Shown in pieces: positions 25,161 through 32,990 of a DNA stretch of 49,967 nucleotides; the stretch's first letter is position 1; each line of letters begins with the position of its first letter. Source of the DNA: Mycolicibacterium sp. BiH015 (lineage in GTDB: Bacteria; Actinomycetota; Actinomycetes; Mycobacteriales; Mycobacteriaceae); the NCBI RefSeq assembly GCF_027706845.1, contig NZ_JAQGCZ010000023.1, forward strand, positions 1-49,967, in the 5' to 3' direction. The notes under the pieces are model-generated. The model was not told the origin of the DNA. It saw nothing but the letters and a program-made list of their open reading frames with translations, and did not search any database. The position numbers and the translations under genes are program-made.

Positions 25161-26315
25161 CGTCTCCGACGGCGCCTCGCCCCACCGCTTGCGGTATTCG
25201 ACCGCGAAGCTCCCCAGATGGTGGAATCCCCACCGCTCGGCGACCGCGGTCACCGTGACGCCGTCGGCGGGGATGGCGTCGGTCAGTTCCTCGTGGACAC
25301 GCTCGAGCCTGCGCTCGCGGACGTAGGTCATCGGGGTGATGCCGAGTTCCTCCCGGAAGCCCTGCTGGATCGACCGCACGCTCATGTGCACCGCCTTGGC
25401 GATCGCCTCCATCGTGATGCGTTCGGCGAGATGGTCGTCGATGTAGTTCATCGCGTTCTGCACCACTGCGCGCCGTTGGTCGGGCTGCGGTGGCTGCAGG
25501 AACTCCTCGTGATAGTTCGAAGGCTGCAGCTGCAGCAGGCTGCTCATCACCAGCTCCTCGACGGCGCCGATGCCCTGTCCGCGCTGGATCAACGAACCCG
25601 GATGGAACACCTCGGTGTGGATCAACTGGACCGCGGTGTGCCACCGCATCGCCGCTTCGGTCGCCAGGTCGAATTCGGGCTCGAAGGCCAGCGGGCGGTT
25701 GAGGCTGCGGCCGAGCAACCGTGTGAGGTGTGCAGCCATCGCGCGCTCCTCGATGCGGATCAGCAACTGGGGCGAGTCGTCGTCGAGCGTGATGCGCAGT
25801 GGAACCCCGGGAGTGGTCACCAGCGCCCGCAGGGTGTTGGCCTCGAACATCCGTCCGCGGTGCTCGACGATGGCGCGTCCGTTCATCGGCATGTGCACGG
25901 CGAAGTACTGACCGAGTGCCGGAATGTCCACGGTCGCAGCCACGTGGAGGTCGAGGTACAGCATGCTGACGTTGCGCAGCCGCACGCCGTGCATCGTTGC
26001 AGCAAACCCGCCGGCGCTGCCTGGTTCCACTTTCAGACTCAGTGGGGCCAGCGCCTTGCCCAGCAGACGCGCCGCCTCCGCCGGATTCTCGGTGTAGAAG
26101 ATCTCGTTGCCCGCCAACGCGGGCGGAACGCCGCGTGACCGCACCTTGCGCCGCACAGGTTTGGTGGTACGGCGAACATCGATGTATCCGAGACGGGTCA
26201 GTCGTGACATCGGATCGGGCTGCTCGGAGTGCTCAGACCGGCCCGGAACCACAATGAAGGGTTCACTAAGTAGTCCGCGGCGAACACGCAAGTCTCCTGG
26301 TGTCGGTGCGCGCAT
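25149..26315 (-). CDS. AraC-family transcriptional regulator
   Basis: Up to 388 aa: an AraC-binding-like N-terminal domain (residues about 65-235) and a C-terminal double HTH (about 285-385: YIDDHLAERITMEAIAKAVHMSVRSIQQGF, then VTAVAERWGFHHLGSFAVEYRKRWGEAPS). The second HTH signature is textbook AraC. The start is uncertain: ATG 26315 and ATG 26210 are both open and neither has a ribosome site. It is divergent from the huc operon with a 163-bp gap and may control huc, though its 3' end faces the RuBisCO operon. Confidence 0.83.
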   Translation of the reverse strand: MRAPTPGDLRVRRGLLSEPFIVVPGRSEHSEQPDPMSRLTRLGYIDVRRTTKPVRRKVRSRGVPPALAGNEIFYTENPAEAARLLGKALAPLSLKVEPGSAGGFAATMHGVRLRNVSMLYLDLHVAATVDIPALGQYFAVHMPMNGRAIVEHRGRMFEANTLRALVTTPGVPLRITLDDDSPQLLIRIEERAMAAHLTRLLGRSLNRPLAFEPEFDLATEAAMRWHTAVQLIHTEVFHPGSLIQRGQGIGAVEELVMSSLLQLQPSNYHEEFLQPPQPDQRRAVVQNAMNYIDDHLAERITMEAIAKAVHMSVRSIQQGFREELGITPMTYVRERRLERVHEELTDAIPADGVTVTAVAERWGFHHLGSFAVEYRKRWGEAPSETLRR

Positions 26316-26363
26316 CAGCGCGCTGAGGTCTTCGCAATCCTGACAGCTGCTGCGCGAAAGCGA

Positions 26364-26392
26364 TAGGCATGCCGCGAACTGGTCGCTAGTTT
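26364..26392 (+). promoter_or_regulatory. Candidate promoter of the huc operon
   Basis: TAGGCA (26364-26369) and TAGTTT (26387-26392) with 17-bp spacing, about 80 bp upstream of hucM. Matches are modest and nothing else in the 163-bp gap is better. Confidence 0.3.
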
Positions 26393-26478
26393 GTGATTGC
26401 GGCCACAGTTTCCGTCAGCCCACTCGGAAGCTCGGACCGTCCCGGGTGCACCCCACCCGTTTCATCGCAGGAGGACCA

Positions 26479-27030
26479 ATGGTGGCAAACGGTCATGTGG
26501 TTGAGGTGTCGCCGGCGGACCGCCTGCGTGAGCGCCTCGACGATCCCGCGGTCGCCGGGTCGTTGAATGCCCTGCTCGATCACGCGGATCTGCTCGCCGT
26601 ACTGGTCGTCGGTCTCGACGGGCTGGTCCGTCGCGGTGACGTCATCAGTGACACCCTGTCCTCGGCAGTCGGCGAGCTGCGTGCACCCGCGGCGTCCCTG
26701 TCCGGTCTGGATCAAGCCAGAGCCGAGCTCGGGTCGATCGACGCGTCATCGCTGGCGGTCAGCCTCGCGGGCCTGACCCGGGCGCTGGTCGACGTGATGC
26801 CGGTGCTGGACAAACTGCTGCATTCGCCGCTGGCCGACCCCAGGGCGGCCGACGTGCTCGCCGAACTCGGCACCGCGCTCATCGAAGGGAAGGCCGCCGC
26901 GGAGGCGGACCCGGGCGGGCCCAAGGGGTTGTTCGGATTGTGGCGGGTCAGTAAAGACAAAGACATCAATCGCGGTCTCGGTTTTCTCATTCAGGTCGCG
27001 CGCGCATTCGGGCGTCAACTACCCGAATAA
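26479..27030 (+). CDS. hucM: DUF1641 protein, HucM-like hydrogenase scaffold subunit
   Basis: A 183-aa DUF1641 protein. RRGDVISDTLSSAVGELR (51-68) and the C-terminal FGLWRVSKDKDINRGLGF (152-169) are the family signature. In M. smegmatis the DUF1641 protein HucM forms the stalk that holds the Huc hydrogenase octamer at the membrane and helps deliver menaquinone (recalled literature). Here it directly precedes hucS and hucL, as expected. ATG 26479 follows AGGAGG; a GTG 33 bp upstream is rejected. Hydrophobic stretches at about 38-50 and 92-115 could line a quinone path. Followed by an 89-bp AT-rich gap. Confidence 0.85.
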   Translation: MVANGHVVEVSPADRLRERLDDPAVAGSLNALLDHADLLAVLVVGLDGLVRRGDVISDTLSSAVGELRAPAASLSGLDQARAELGSIDASSLAVSLAGLTRALVDVMPVLDKLLHSPLADPRAADVLAELGTALIEGKAAAEADPGGPKGLFGLWRVSKDKDINRGLGFLIQVARAFGRQLPE

Positions 27031-27119
27031 TTTCAGTTTTTCCAAATAGCAACAGCCCACCATAAATAAATGCGCGACCGCCACTCACGGCATTTGTCGC
27101 TCTTGCGAGAGGAGTCCCG

Positions 27120-28091
27120 ATGGCTTCCGTTCTATGGTTCCAGGGAGGTGCGTGTAGTGGAAACACCATGTCGTTCCTCAACGCCGACGAACCGAACGTC
27201 GTCGACCTCATCGTCGACTTCGGCCTCGATCTGCTCTGGCATCCGTCGCTGGGCCTCGAGCTCGGCCAGAACGCCCAGAAGCTCTTCTGGGACTGCGCGC
27301 GCGGAGAGCGACCCCTGGACATCTTCGTGTTCGAGGGCACCGTCATCGAAGCCCCCCACGGCACGGGGCGGATGGACATGTTCGCCGACCGGCCGATGAA
27401 GGACTGGGTCGATGATCTCGCCGCCGCCGCCCAGATCGTCGTGGCCATCGGCGACTGCGCCTGCTTCGGTGGAATCCCGGCGATGGAGCCCAACCCCTCG
27501 GGGTCCACCGGCCTGCAATTCCACCGGCGTGACAGGGGTGGTTACCTCGGCCAGGACTTCCGGTCGAAGATGGGACTGCCGGTCATCAACATCCCCGGAT
27601 GCCCCGCTCATCCCGATTGGATCACCCAGATCCTGGTCGCACTGGCCACGGGAAGGGCCGGTGACATCACCCTCGACGATCTGCACCGACCTGAGACGTT
27701 CTTCAAGACCTTCACCCAAACCGGTTGTACCCGAGTGCAATTTTTCGAGTACAAGCAATCCACGATGTCCTTCGGTGAGGGGACGCGGACCGGTTGCCTG
27801 TTCTACGAGTTCGGCTGCCGCGGACCGATGACGCACTCGCCCTGCAACAGAATCCTCTGGAACAGGCAGTCCTCGAAGACCCGCGCGGGCATGCCGTGCC
27901 TGGGATGCACCGAGCCGGAGTTCCCGCACTTCGACCTCGCTCCCGGCACCGTGTTCAAAACCCAGAAAGTCAGCGGGATGATCCCGAAGGAAGTGCCCGA
28001 AGGATCCGACCACCTGACGTACATGGCGCACGCGGCGGCGGCGCGGATCGCCGCGCCGCAGTGGTCCAAGGAAGACATGTTCGTGGTCTGA
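27120..28091 (+). CDS. hucS: [NiFe] hydrogenase small subunit, group 2a (Huc)
   Basis: A 323-aa electron-transfer subunit of an uptake hydrogenase, passing electrons from the NiFe site to menaquinone. It lacks a Tat signal, starting ASVLWFQGGACSGNTMSFL, so the enzyme is cytoplasmic, as in group 2a (Huc, cyanobacterial HupS). Fe-S ligand segments include C12, GDCACFGG, PGCPAHPDW, TGCLFYEFGCRGP and MPCLGCTEPEFP. Where many hydrogenases have CxxC at the proximal cluster, this has C12-x-x-N15, in keeping with the all-[3Fe-4S] relay reported for Huc. ATG follows AGAGGAG. 52 bp before hucL. Confidence 0.95.
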   Translation: MASVLWFQGGACSGNTMSFLNADEPNVVDLIVDFGLDLLWHPSLGLELGQNAQKLFWDCARGERPLDIFVFEGTVIEAPHGTGRMDMFADRPMKDWVDDLAAAAQIVVAIGDCACFGGIPAMEPNPSGSTGLQFHRRDRGGYLGQDFRSKMGLPVINIPGCPAHPDWITQILVALATGRAGDITLDDLHRPETFFKTFTQTGCTRVQFFEYKQSTMSFGEGTRTGCLFYEFGCRGPMTHSPCNRILWNRQSSKTRAGMPCLGCTEPEFPHFDLAPGTVFKTQKVSGMIPKEVPEGSDHLTYMAHAAAARIAAPQWSKEDMFVV

Positions 28092-28143
28092 CGGCACCAG
28101 TCCCCGTCAGCACCGTCAATCCCGATCTCCGAGAGGACCATTC

Positions 28144-29751
28144 ATGAGCTCGCTAGACCTCTACGTCAGCCCACTGGGCCGCGTCGAGGGTGACCTCGAC
28201 GTCCGTGTCACCATCGACGACGGCGTCGTCACCTCGGCCTGGACCGAGGCGGCGATGTTCCGCGGCTTCGAGATAATCCTTCGTGGCAAGGACCCTCAGG
28301 CCGGCCTCATCGTCTGCCCGCGCATCTGTGGAATCTGCGGCGGCAGCCACCTGTACAAGTCGGCGTACGCCCTCGACACCGCCTGGCGCACCCATATGCC
28401 GCAGAATGCCACGTTGATCCGCAACATCTGTCAGGCGGCGGAGACACTGCAGTCGATCCCGCGGTACTTCTACGCGCTGTTCGCGATCGACCTGACCAAC
28501 AAGAACTACGCGAAGTCGTCGCTCTACGATGAGGCGGTGCGCCGGTTTGCGCCGTACGTCGGGACGAGTTACCAACCCGGCGTGGTGCTTTCGGCCAAAC
28601 CGGTCGAGGTGTATGCGATCTTCGGTGGTCAGTGGCCGCATTCCAGCTTCATGGTGCCCGGCGGGGTGATGAGCGCCCCCACGCTGTCCGACGTCACCCG
28701 CGCGATCGCCATCCTCGAGCACTGGAAGGACAACTGGCTCGAAAAGCACTGGCTGGGTTGCAGTGTCGAACGCTGGCTGGAGAACAAGACCTGGGATGAC
28801 GTCCTGGAGTGGATCGACGAGAACGAGTCGCAGTACAACAGCGACTGCGGCTTCTTCATCCGCTACTGCCTCGACGTCGGCCTGGACAAGTACGGGCAGG
28901 GCGTCGGCAATTACCTCGCCACGGGCACCTATTTCGACCCGTCGCTGTACGAGAACCCGACCATCGAGGGGCGCAACGCCGCGCTCATCGGCCGGTCCGG
29001 CGTGTACGCGCAAGGGCAGTGGTACGAGTTCGATCAGGCGAATGTGCGTGAGGACACCACTCATTCGTTCTACGAAGGCTCGCGGCCCCTGCACCCGTTC
29101 GAAGGGGAGACCATCCCGATCGACCCGGAGGACGGCAGAAAGCAGGGCAAGTACAGCTGGGCGAAATCCCCCCGGTACACGGTGGGCGATCTGGGCCACA
29201 TTCCCCTGGAGGCCGGCCCGCTGGCCCGCCGGATCGCCGCGGCGGGCCCCGACGCCGCACCACATCAGGACAACGATCCGCTGTTCGCCGACATCCTGGC
29301 CAAGATCGGACCCAGTGTGCTTGTGCGCCAACTGGCCCGGATGCACGAAGGTCCGAAGTATTACCAGTGGGCGCGTAAGTGGCTCGACCAGCTCGACCTC
29401 AAGGAGAGCTTCTACACCAAGCCCACCGAGTATGCGGAGGGTAGGGGCTTCGGCGCCACCGAGGCGGCCCGAGGTGCGCTGGCCGACTGGATCGTCATCG
29501 AGGACAACAAGATCAAGAACTATCAGGTGGTCACCCCGACAGCGTGGAACATCGGTCCGCGCGACGGTGAGGACGTTCTCGGCCCGATCGAAAGGGCGCT
29601 CGTCGGTTCACCCATCGTCGACCCCGAGGACCCCGTTGAGCTCGGCCACGTCGCGCGCAGCTTCGACTCCTGCCTGGTCTGTACGGTGCACGCCTACGAC
29701 GGGAGAACCGGAAAACAGTTGTCGCAGTTCGTGATCAACGGAATGGTGTGA
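28144..29751 (+). CDS. hucL: [NiFe] hydrogenase large subunit, group 2a (Huc)
   Basis: A 535-aa catalytic subunit oxidising H2. The L1 motif RICGICGGSH has C62 and C65; the L2 motif is SFDSCLVCTVH with C510, C513 and H516, so all four NiFe cysteines are present. L2 reads DSC rather than the commoner DPC. Nineteen residues after H516 should be removed by the protease encoded next. Sequence and partners (HucM, HucE) fit group 2a enzymes able to use atmospheric H2; affinity itself cannot be read from sequence. ATG 28144 follows GAGAGGA. HypA-F maturation genes are not in the window. Confidence 0.96.
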   Translation: MSSLDLYVSPLGRVEGDLDVRVTIDDGVVTSAWTEAAMFRGFEIILRGKDPQAGLIVCPRICGICGGSHLYKSAYALDTAWRTHMPQNATLIRNICQAAETLQSIPRYFYALFAIDLTNKNYAKSSLYDEAVRRFAPYVGTSYQPGVVLSAKPVEVYAIFGGQWPHSSFMVPGGVMSAPTLSDVTRAIAILEHWKDNWLEKHWLGCSVERWLENKTWDDVLEWIDENESQYNSDCGFFIRYCLDVGLDKYGQGVGNYLATGTYFDPSLYENPTIEGRNAALIGRSGVYAQGQWYEFDQANVREDTTHSFYEGSRPLHPFEGETIPIDPEDGRKQGKYSWAKSPRYTVGDLGHIPLEAGPLARRIAAAGPDAAPHQDNDPLFADILAKIGPSVLVRQLARMHEGPKYYQWARKWLDQLDLKESFYTKPTEYAEGRGFGATEAARGALADWIVIEDNKIKNYQVVTPTAWNIGPRDGEDVLGPIERALVGSPIVDPEDPVELGHVARSFDSCLVCTVHAYDGRTGKQLSQFVINGMV

Positions 29752-29754
29752 CCC

Positions 29755-30576
29755 TTGGACGTCAGCCCCGCCCCGCAGCCGGTCGACCTCGAATCGCCCG
29801 GCTGCGAGGTTCTGGTGGTGGGCTGCGGCAGCCTGCTCCGGGGCGACGACGGTGTCGGCCCGGTGCTGGTGCGCCACCTGTGGGAGCGCGGCGTCCCTGA
29901 CGGGGCTCGTCTCGTCGACGGTGGGACCGCCGGCATGGACGTCGCCTTCCAGATGCGCGGCGCACGGCGTGTGGTGATCATCGACGCCGCGGCCACGGGC
30001 GCACAGCCCGGCACGATCTTCAAGGTTCCCGGTGACGAGCTGGCGGAGTTACCCCCGCTTCAAGGCCTGCATACGCACTCGTTCCGCTGGGACAATGCGA
30101 TTGCGTTCGCACGGTGGGCGCTGGGCGACCAGTGTCCATCCGACATCACCGTGTTCCTGATCGAGGTTCTCGACGTGGAGTTCGGTGCCGAGCTCTCCGA
30201 GCCGGTGCGGACCGCGATGAACGAGGTGATCGATCATGTCGAATCCGGATACCTGAAGCCGCTGAGGCCGCGCCCCGCCGCCGAGGTCACCGTCGAGTTC
30301 ACCGGCGACGGGTATGTCCGCCTCGACGCCGATCTGGCGGCGGGCCGGTTCCCGTCCGACGCGGTCGTCGCGGCGGTGCGGGGCGACGAGCTGTGGCTGA
30401 TCCCGCTTCAGGGCCCCCGCAGCGGCGGCTTGCTTCTCAAACAACGCAACCCCGCCGGCGACCGGTCACTGCTGGTCCGCGAAGTTCTCTCTGACCGGCC
30501 CCTGGCCGGCCGATATGCGGCATTCTGGGACGATGCGCAGGCTGCATTGCGGATACCCCTGGGAGCCGAGCGGTGA
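29755..30576 (+). CDS. hucD: Hydrogenase maturation endopeptidase with C-terminal extension
   Basis: A 273-aa protein. Residues about 17-170 form a HybD/HycI-type protease that cuts the HucL tail after nickel insertion: GCGSLLRGDDGVGP, LVDGGTAGMD and LHTHSF carry the expected acidic and histidine metal ligands. About 100 further residues (VTVEFTGDGYVRLDADLAAG onward) form an additional domain absent from classic proteases of about 160 aa; I do not recognise it. The TTG start at 29755, 3 bp after hucL, is needed to include the first beta strand; the next GTG would cut into the fold. The stop overlaps the next gene. Confidence 0.85.
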   Translation: MDVSPAPQPVDLESPGCEVLVVGCGSLLRGDDGVGPVLVRHLWERGVPDGARLVDGGTAGMDVAFQMRGARRVVIIDAAATGAQPGTIFKVPGDELAELPPLQGLHTHSFRWDNAIAFARWALGDQCPSDITVFLIEVLDVEFGAELSEPVRTAMNEVIDHVESGYLKPLRPRPAAEVTVEFTGDGYVRLDADLAAGRFPSDAVVAAVRGDELWLIPLQGPRSGGLLLKQRNPAGDRSLLVREVLSDRPLAGRYAAFWDDAQAALRIPLGAER

Positions 30577-30842
30577 TGCTGATGACTGAGGAACCGCGGC
30601 CCGGCACGTCACGACCCAAAACCACCGTTCGGCAGCACAGCTCCGCCGACGAGGCCCTCGGTGTGGAGACCGTCGTGGTGCCCGAGCGTGGGCGCTGGGC
30701 GGTCGAGATCGTCGTCGTGTTCGCCGACGGCGTGGTTCGCAAGCGGATCGACACCCACGCCACCAAAGCCCGGGCCGAACTGTCGGCCCGCCTCATCAAG
30801 CGCGCCGCCGAACGCGACCTGCGCGGACCACTGAACGGATGA
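30573..30842 (+). CDS. Small protein of the huc operon, unknown function
   Basis: An 89-aa protein (88 or 86 if ATG 30576 or 30582 is used). A GGGAG lies upstream and GTG 30573 overlaps the hucD stop. After a polar N-terminus, ALGVETVVVPERGRWAVEIVVVFADGVVRKRIDTHATKARAEL suggests a small beta-sheet followed by a helix. No cysteine or histidine cluster, so no evident metal site. I do not recognise the family; its tight packing suggests a role in Huc assembly or regulation. Confidence 0.7.
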   Translation: MMLMTEEPRPGTSRPKTTVRQHSSADEALGVETVVVPERGRWAVEIVVVFADGVVRKRIDTHATKARAELSARLIKRAAERDLRGPLNG

Positions 30843-30846
30843 CCGA

Positions 30847-32103
30847 ATGACCGCACTGGACACCGAAGCCGACGTGACACTCGCAGTCCGGCCCCAGCCG
30901 CTCAGCGCGTTTCCGCTCCCGGTGGGCTACCTGTTGATCCCGGCCGGCGACCACACCGAGGATGCCCGCCAGGCTCTGCTCGCGGGTAAGTCTTTGGAGC
31001 AGTGGCCTCCTGCACTGCTGGCACATGCGTACGCCCTCGCCGGTGACCGGGATGCGGCTTTGGGCGAGCTCACGGGCACCGATCCGGTCACCCGGTACAA
31101 CCGCTTCGTGTTGGACCCCGACGGCGACGATGCCGACGACCTGCGGAACGTGCTGGGTGAGTTCGGCGTGCTCGTCGATGTGATCCTGTTCGTGGTCGGC
31201 CGCAGCGACATCCCGCCCGAACTCGGCACGTGCGACGGCGAGCTGGCGGCGACGGTGCTGGCGCTGCAGGCCAGCCATGCGCTGGCCGAGGGAGATCCGG
31301 ACGCGGCGATCAACCTCCTGGACCGGGGCGCGCGTGAGGCCGGCGACGAATCACCCGCACTCAGGGGAGTCCTGACGGGGGCGGCCGCTTCCATCTGCCG
31401 GGACCGCAACGACCCGTCGGCAGAGGAACGCTTCGACGCAGCGCTCACCCTGCTCAAGGATGCCGACGGCTTGCGGATCGGCCGAGCCGAGCTGCACCTC
31501 AATCTCGCCGGACTGCTGCACGAGGGTGCCGGTGACCACCCGGACATGCTGAACAAGTCGGTGCCGCACTATCATTCGGCGCTTCAACTGATTCTGCGTG
31601 ATGAGGCGCCGCTGCTGTGGGCGGCCGCGCACGCCAACCTCGCAGCCGCCTATCTCACGATGCCGATGACGGAGGCCTCCGGACAGCTGCGGCTCGGCGT
31701 CGCGGCGCAATCCCTGCGATCGGCGCTCAAGGTCTACACCCGCGAACAGTTCCCGGAGCAGTGGGCCAGCGTGCAGTTGAATCTGGCGAACTCTCTGGTC
31801 TACACGCCGTCCAAACATCAAGCTGACAACCTCGTCGAAGCCGTCGAGCTCTACGAGGCGGTGCTGGAGACCCGTGATCGCGACGCCGACCCGCTCGGCC
31901 GCGCGCGGGTGCTGGCCAACCAGGGCAACGCGCTGGCCCACCTCGGAATGTTCGACCAGGCGAAGGGAAAACTCTACGAGGCGCGCTACCTGTTCGAAGA
32001 GCAGCACGACCACGACTCGGTGCGTGCCGTGCGAGGTGTGCTCGACGAAATCGCCCGCCAGGTAACGCTGTTGCGCACCAGCGAGGACGGCCTGCAGCCG
32101 TGA
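30847..32103 (+). CDS. TPR-like helical-repeat protein of the huc operon
   Basis: A 418-aa protein rich in alanine and leucine, with repeated helix pairs typical of tetratricopeptide-like folds, for example LWAAAHANLAAAYLTMP, WASVQLNLANSLVYTP and ARVLANQGNALAHLGMFDQA between about residues 255 and 385. No signal peptide or membrane segment. The N-terminal part (FPLPVGYLLIPAGDHTEDAR) is distinct. Such proteins usually hold complexes together, so an assembly factor for the large Huc complex is likely but unproven. ATG 30847 is 4 bp after the previous stop; the stop overlaps hucE. Confidence 0.8.
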   Translation: MTALDTEADVTLAVRPQPLSAFPLPVGYLLIPAGDHTEDARQALLAGKSLEQWPPALLAHAYALAGDRDAALGELTGTDPVTRYNRFVLDPDGDDADDLRNVLGEFGVLVDVILFVVGRSDIPPELGTCDGELAATVLALQASHALAEGDPDAAINLLDRGAREAGDESPALRGVLTGAAASICRDRNDPSAEERFDAALTLLKDADGLRIGRAELHLNLAGLLHEGAGDHPDMLNKSVPHYHSALQLILRDEAPLLWAAAHANLAAAYLTMPMTEASGQLRLGVAAQSLRSALKVYTREQFPEQWASVQLNLANSLVYTPSKHQADNLVEAVELYEAVLETRDRDADPLGRARVLANQGNALAHLGMFDQAKGKLYEARYLFEEQHDHDSVRAVRGVLDEIARQVTLLRTSEDGLQP

Positions 32104-32990
32104 CCGCCGTGGTACCGGGATCGGTCGACACCGGTGGCGAATTCGAAGAGCTGGCTCGACGCGTCGACGCCGCGGTCACCGCCCTCGATTCCCTCGACCC
32201 GGCGTCGCGGGCGATCGCCGAGGAAGTGAAAGCCGCGGTCGAGGCGGTACACAGGGTCGGACTGGTGACCATCGTCCGGCGTCTCCGAGAAGATCCGGCC
32301 ACGCGCGCCGCACTGTACGACCTCGTCGACGACCCCGTGGTGCATCTGCTGCTCTCGATTCACGAGATCGTCCGGCCGGACCCGGTGACACATGCCAATC
32401 GTGTGCTGGCGGCGGTGCGCCCGCAGTTGCAGAGCCACGGCGGTGACGTCACCCTGGTACGCGTCGAGGACGGCACCGCCTACGTGCGCCTCGAAGGTGC
32501 CTGCAACGGCTGCTCGATGTCTTCGGCGACCCTGCGCCATCTGGTCGAGGGAGCGCTCATCGAGGGGGTGCCCGCGATCACCGCGGTCGAAGTGATGCCG
32601 AATGAGCCCACACCGACGCTGATTCCGATCGAGTCGCTGAAAATCGGACGCGACCCCGCCGCCGACGGCTGGGTGCGGGTCGGGCCGGCCGCGGAGATCG
32701 CCGACGGTGAACTGACGCCGGCCCAACTCGATACGGGCCGGGCTCTCGTCGACGTGATCGTCGTGAGCATCGAGCACCGTCTGGCGGCTTATCGCAACGA
32801 ATGTGCCCACCAGGCATTGCCGTTGGACAACGCGATCCTCGACGTGGGCACCGGCACGCTGACGTGTCCGTGGCATGGATTCTCCTACGACGCCGCCTCG
32901 GGCGAATGCCTCAGCGCGCCCGGCGCCCAGTTGGAACAACTGCCGCTGCGAGTCGACCGCGGCGACGTGTGGGTGCGAGTGCAGACATGA
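32100..32990 (+). CDS. hucE: NifU-Rieske iron-sulfur protein HucE
   Basis: A 296-aa fusion. Residues 1-92 are helical. Residues about 94-165 are a NifU C-terminal-like scaffold with the CNGC motif (C135, C138). Residues about 175-296 are a Rieske domain with C235-x-H237 and C256-x-x-H259 ligands for a [2Fe-2S] cluster. In M. smegmatis the equivalent HucE is needed for H2 oxidation (recalled literature), either as an electron carrier or in cluster supply; the fusion allows both. GTG 32100 overlaps the previous stop and the end overlaps the next start. Confidence 0.88.
   Translation: MTAVVPGSVDTGGEFEELARRVDAAVTALDSLDPASRAIAEEVKAAVEAVHRVGLVTIVRRLREDPATRAALYDLVDDPVVHLLLSIHEIVRPDPVTHANRVLAAVRPQLQSHGGDVTLVRVEDGTAYVRLEGACNGCSMSSATLRHLVEGALIEGVPAITAVEVMPNEPTPTLIPIESLKIGRDPAADGWVRVGPAAEIADGELTPAQLDTGRALVDVIVVSIEHRLAAYRNECAHQALPLDNAILDVGTGTLTCPWHGFSYDAASGECLSAPGAQLEQLPLRVDRGDVWVRVQT

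Noticed and set aside
26446..26478. Upstream GTG start for hucM
   Set aside because: It would place the strong AGGAGG ribosome site inside the coding region; ATG 26479 has ideal spacing to it.
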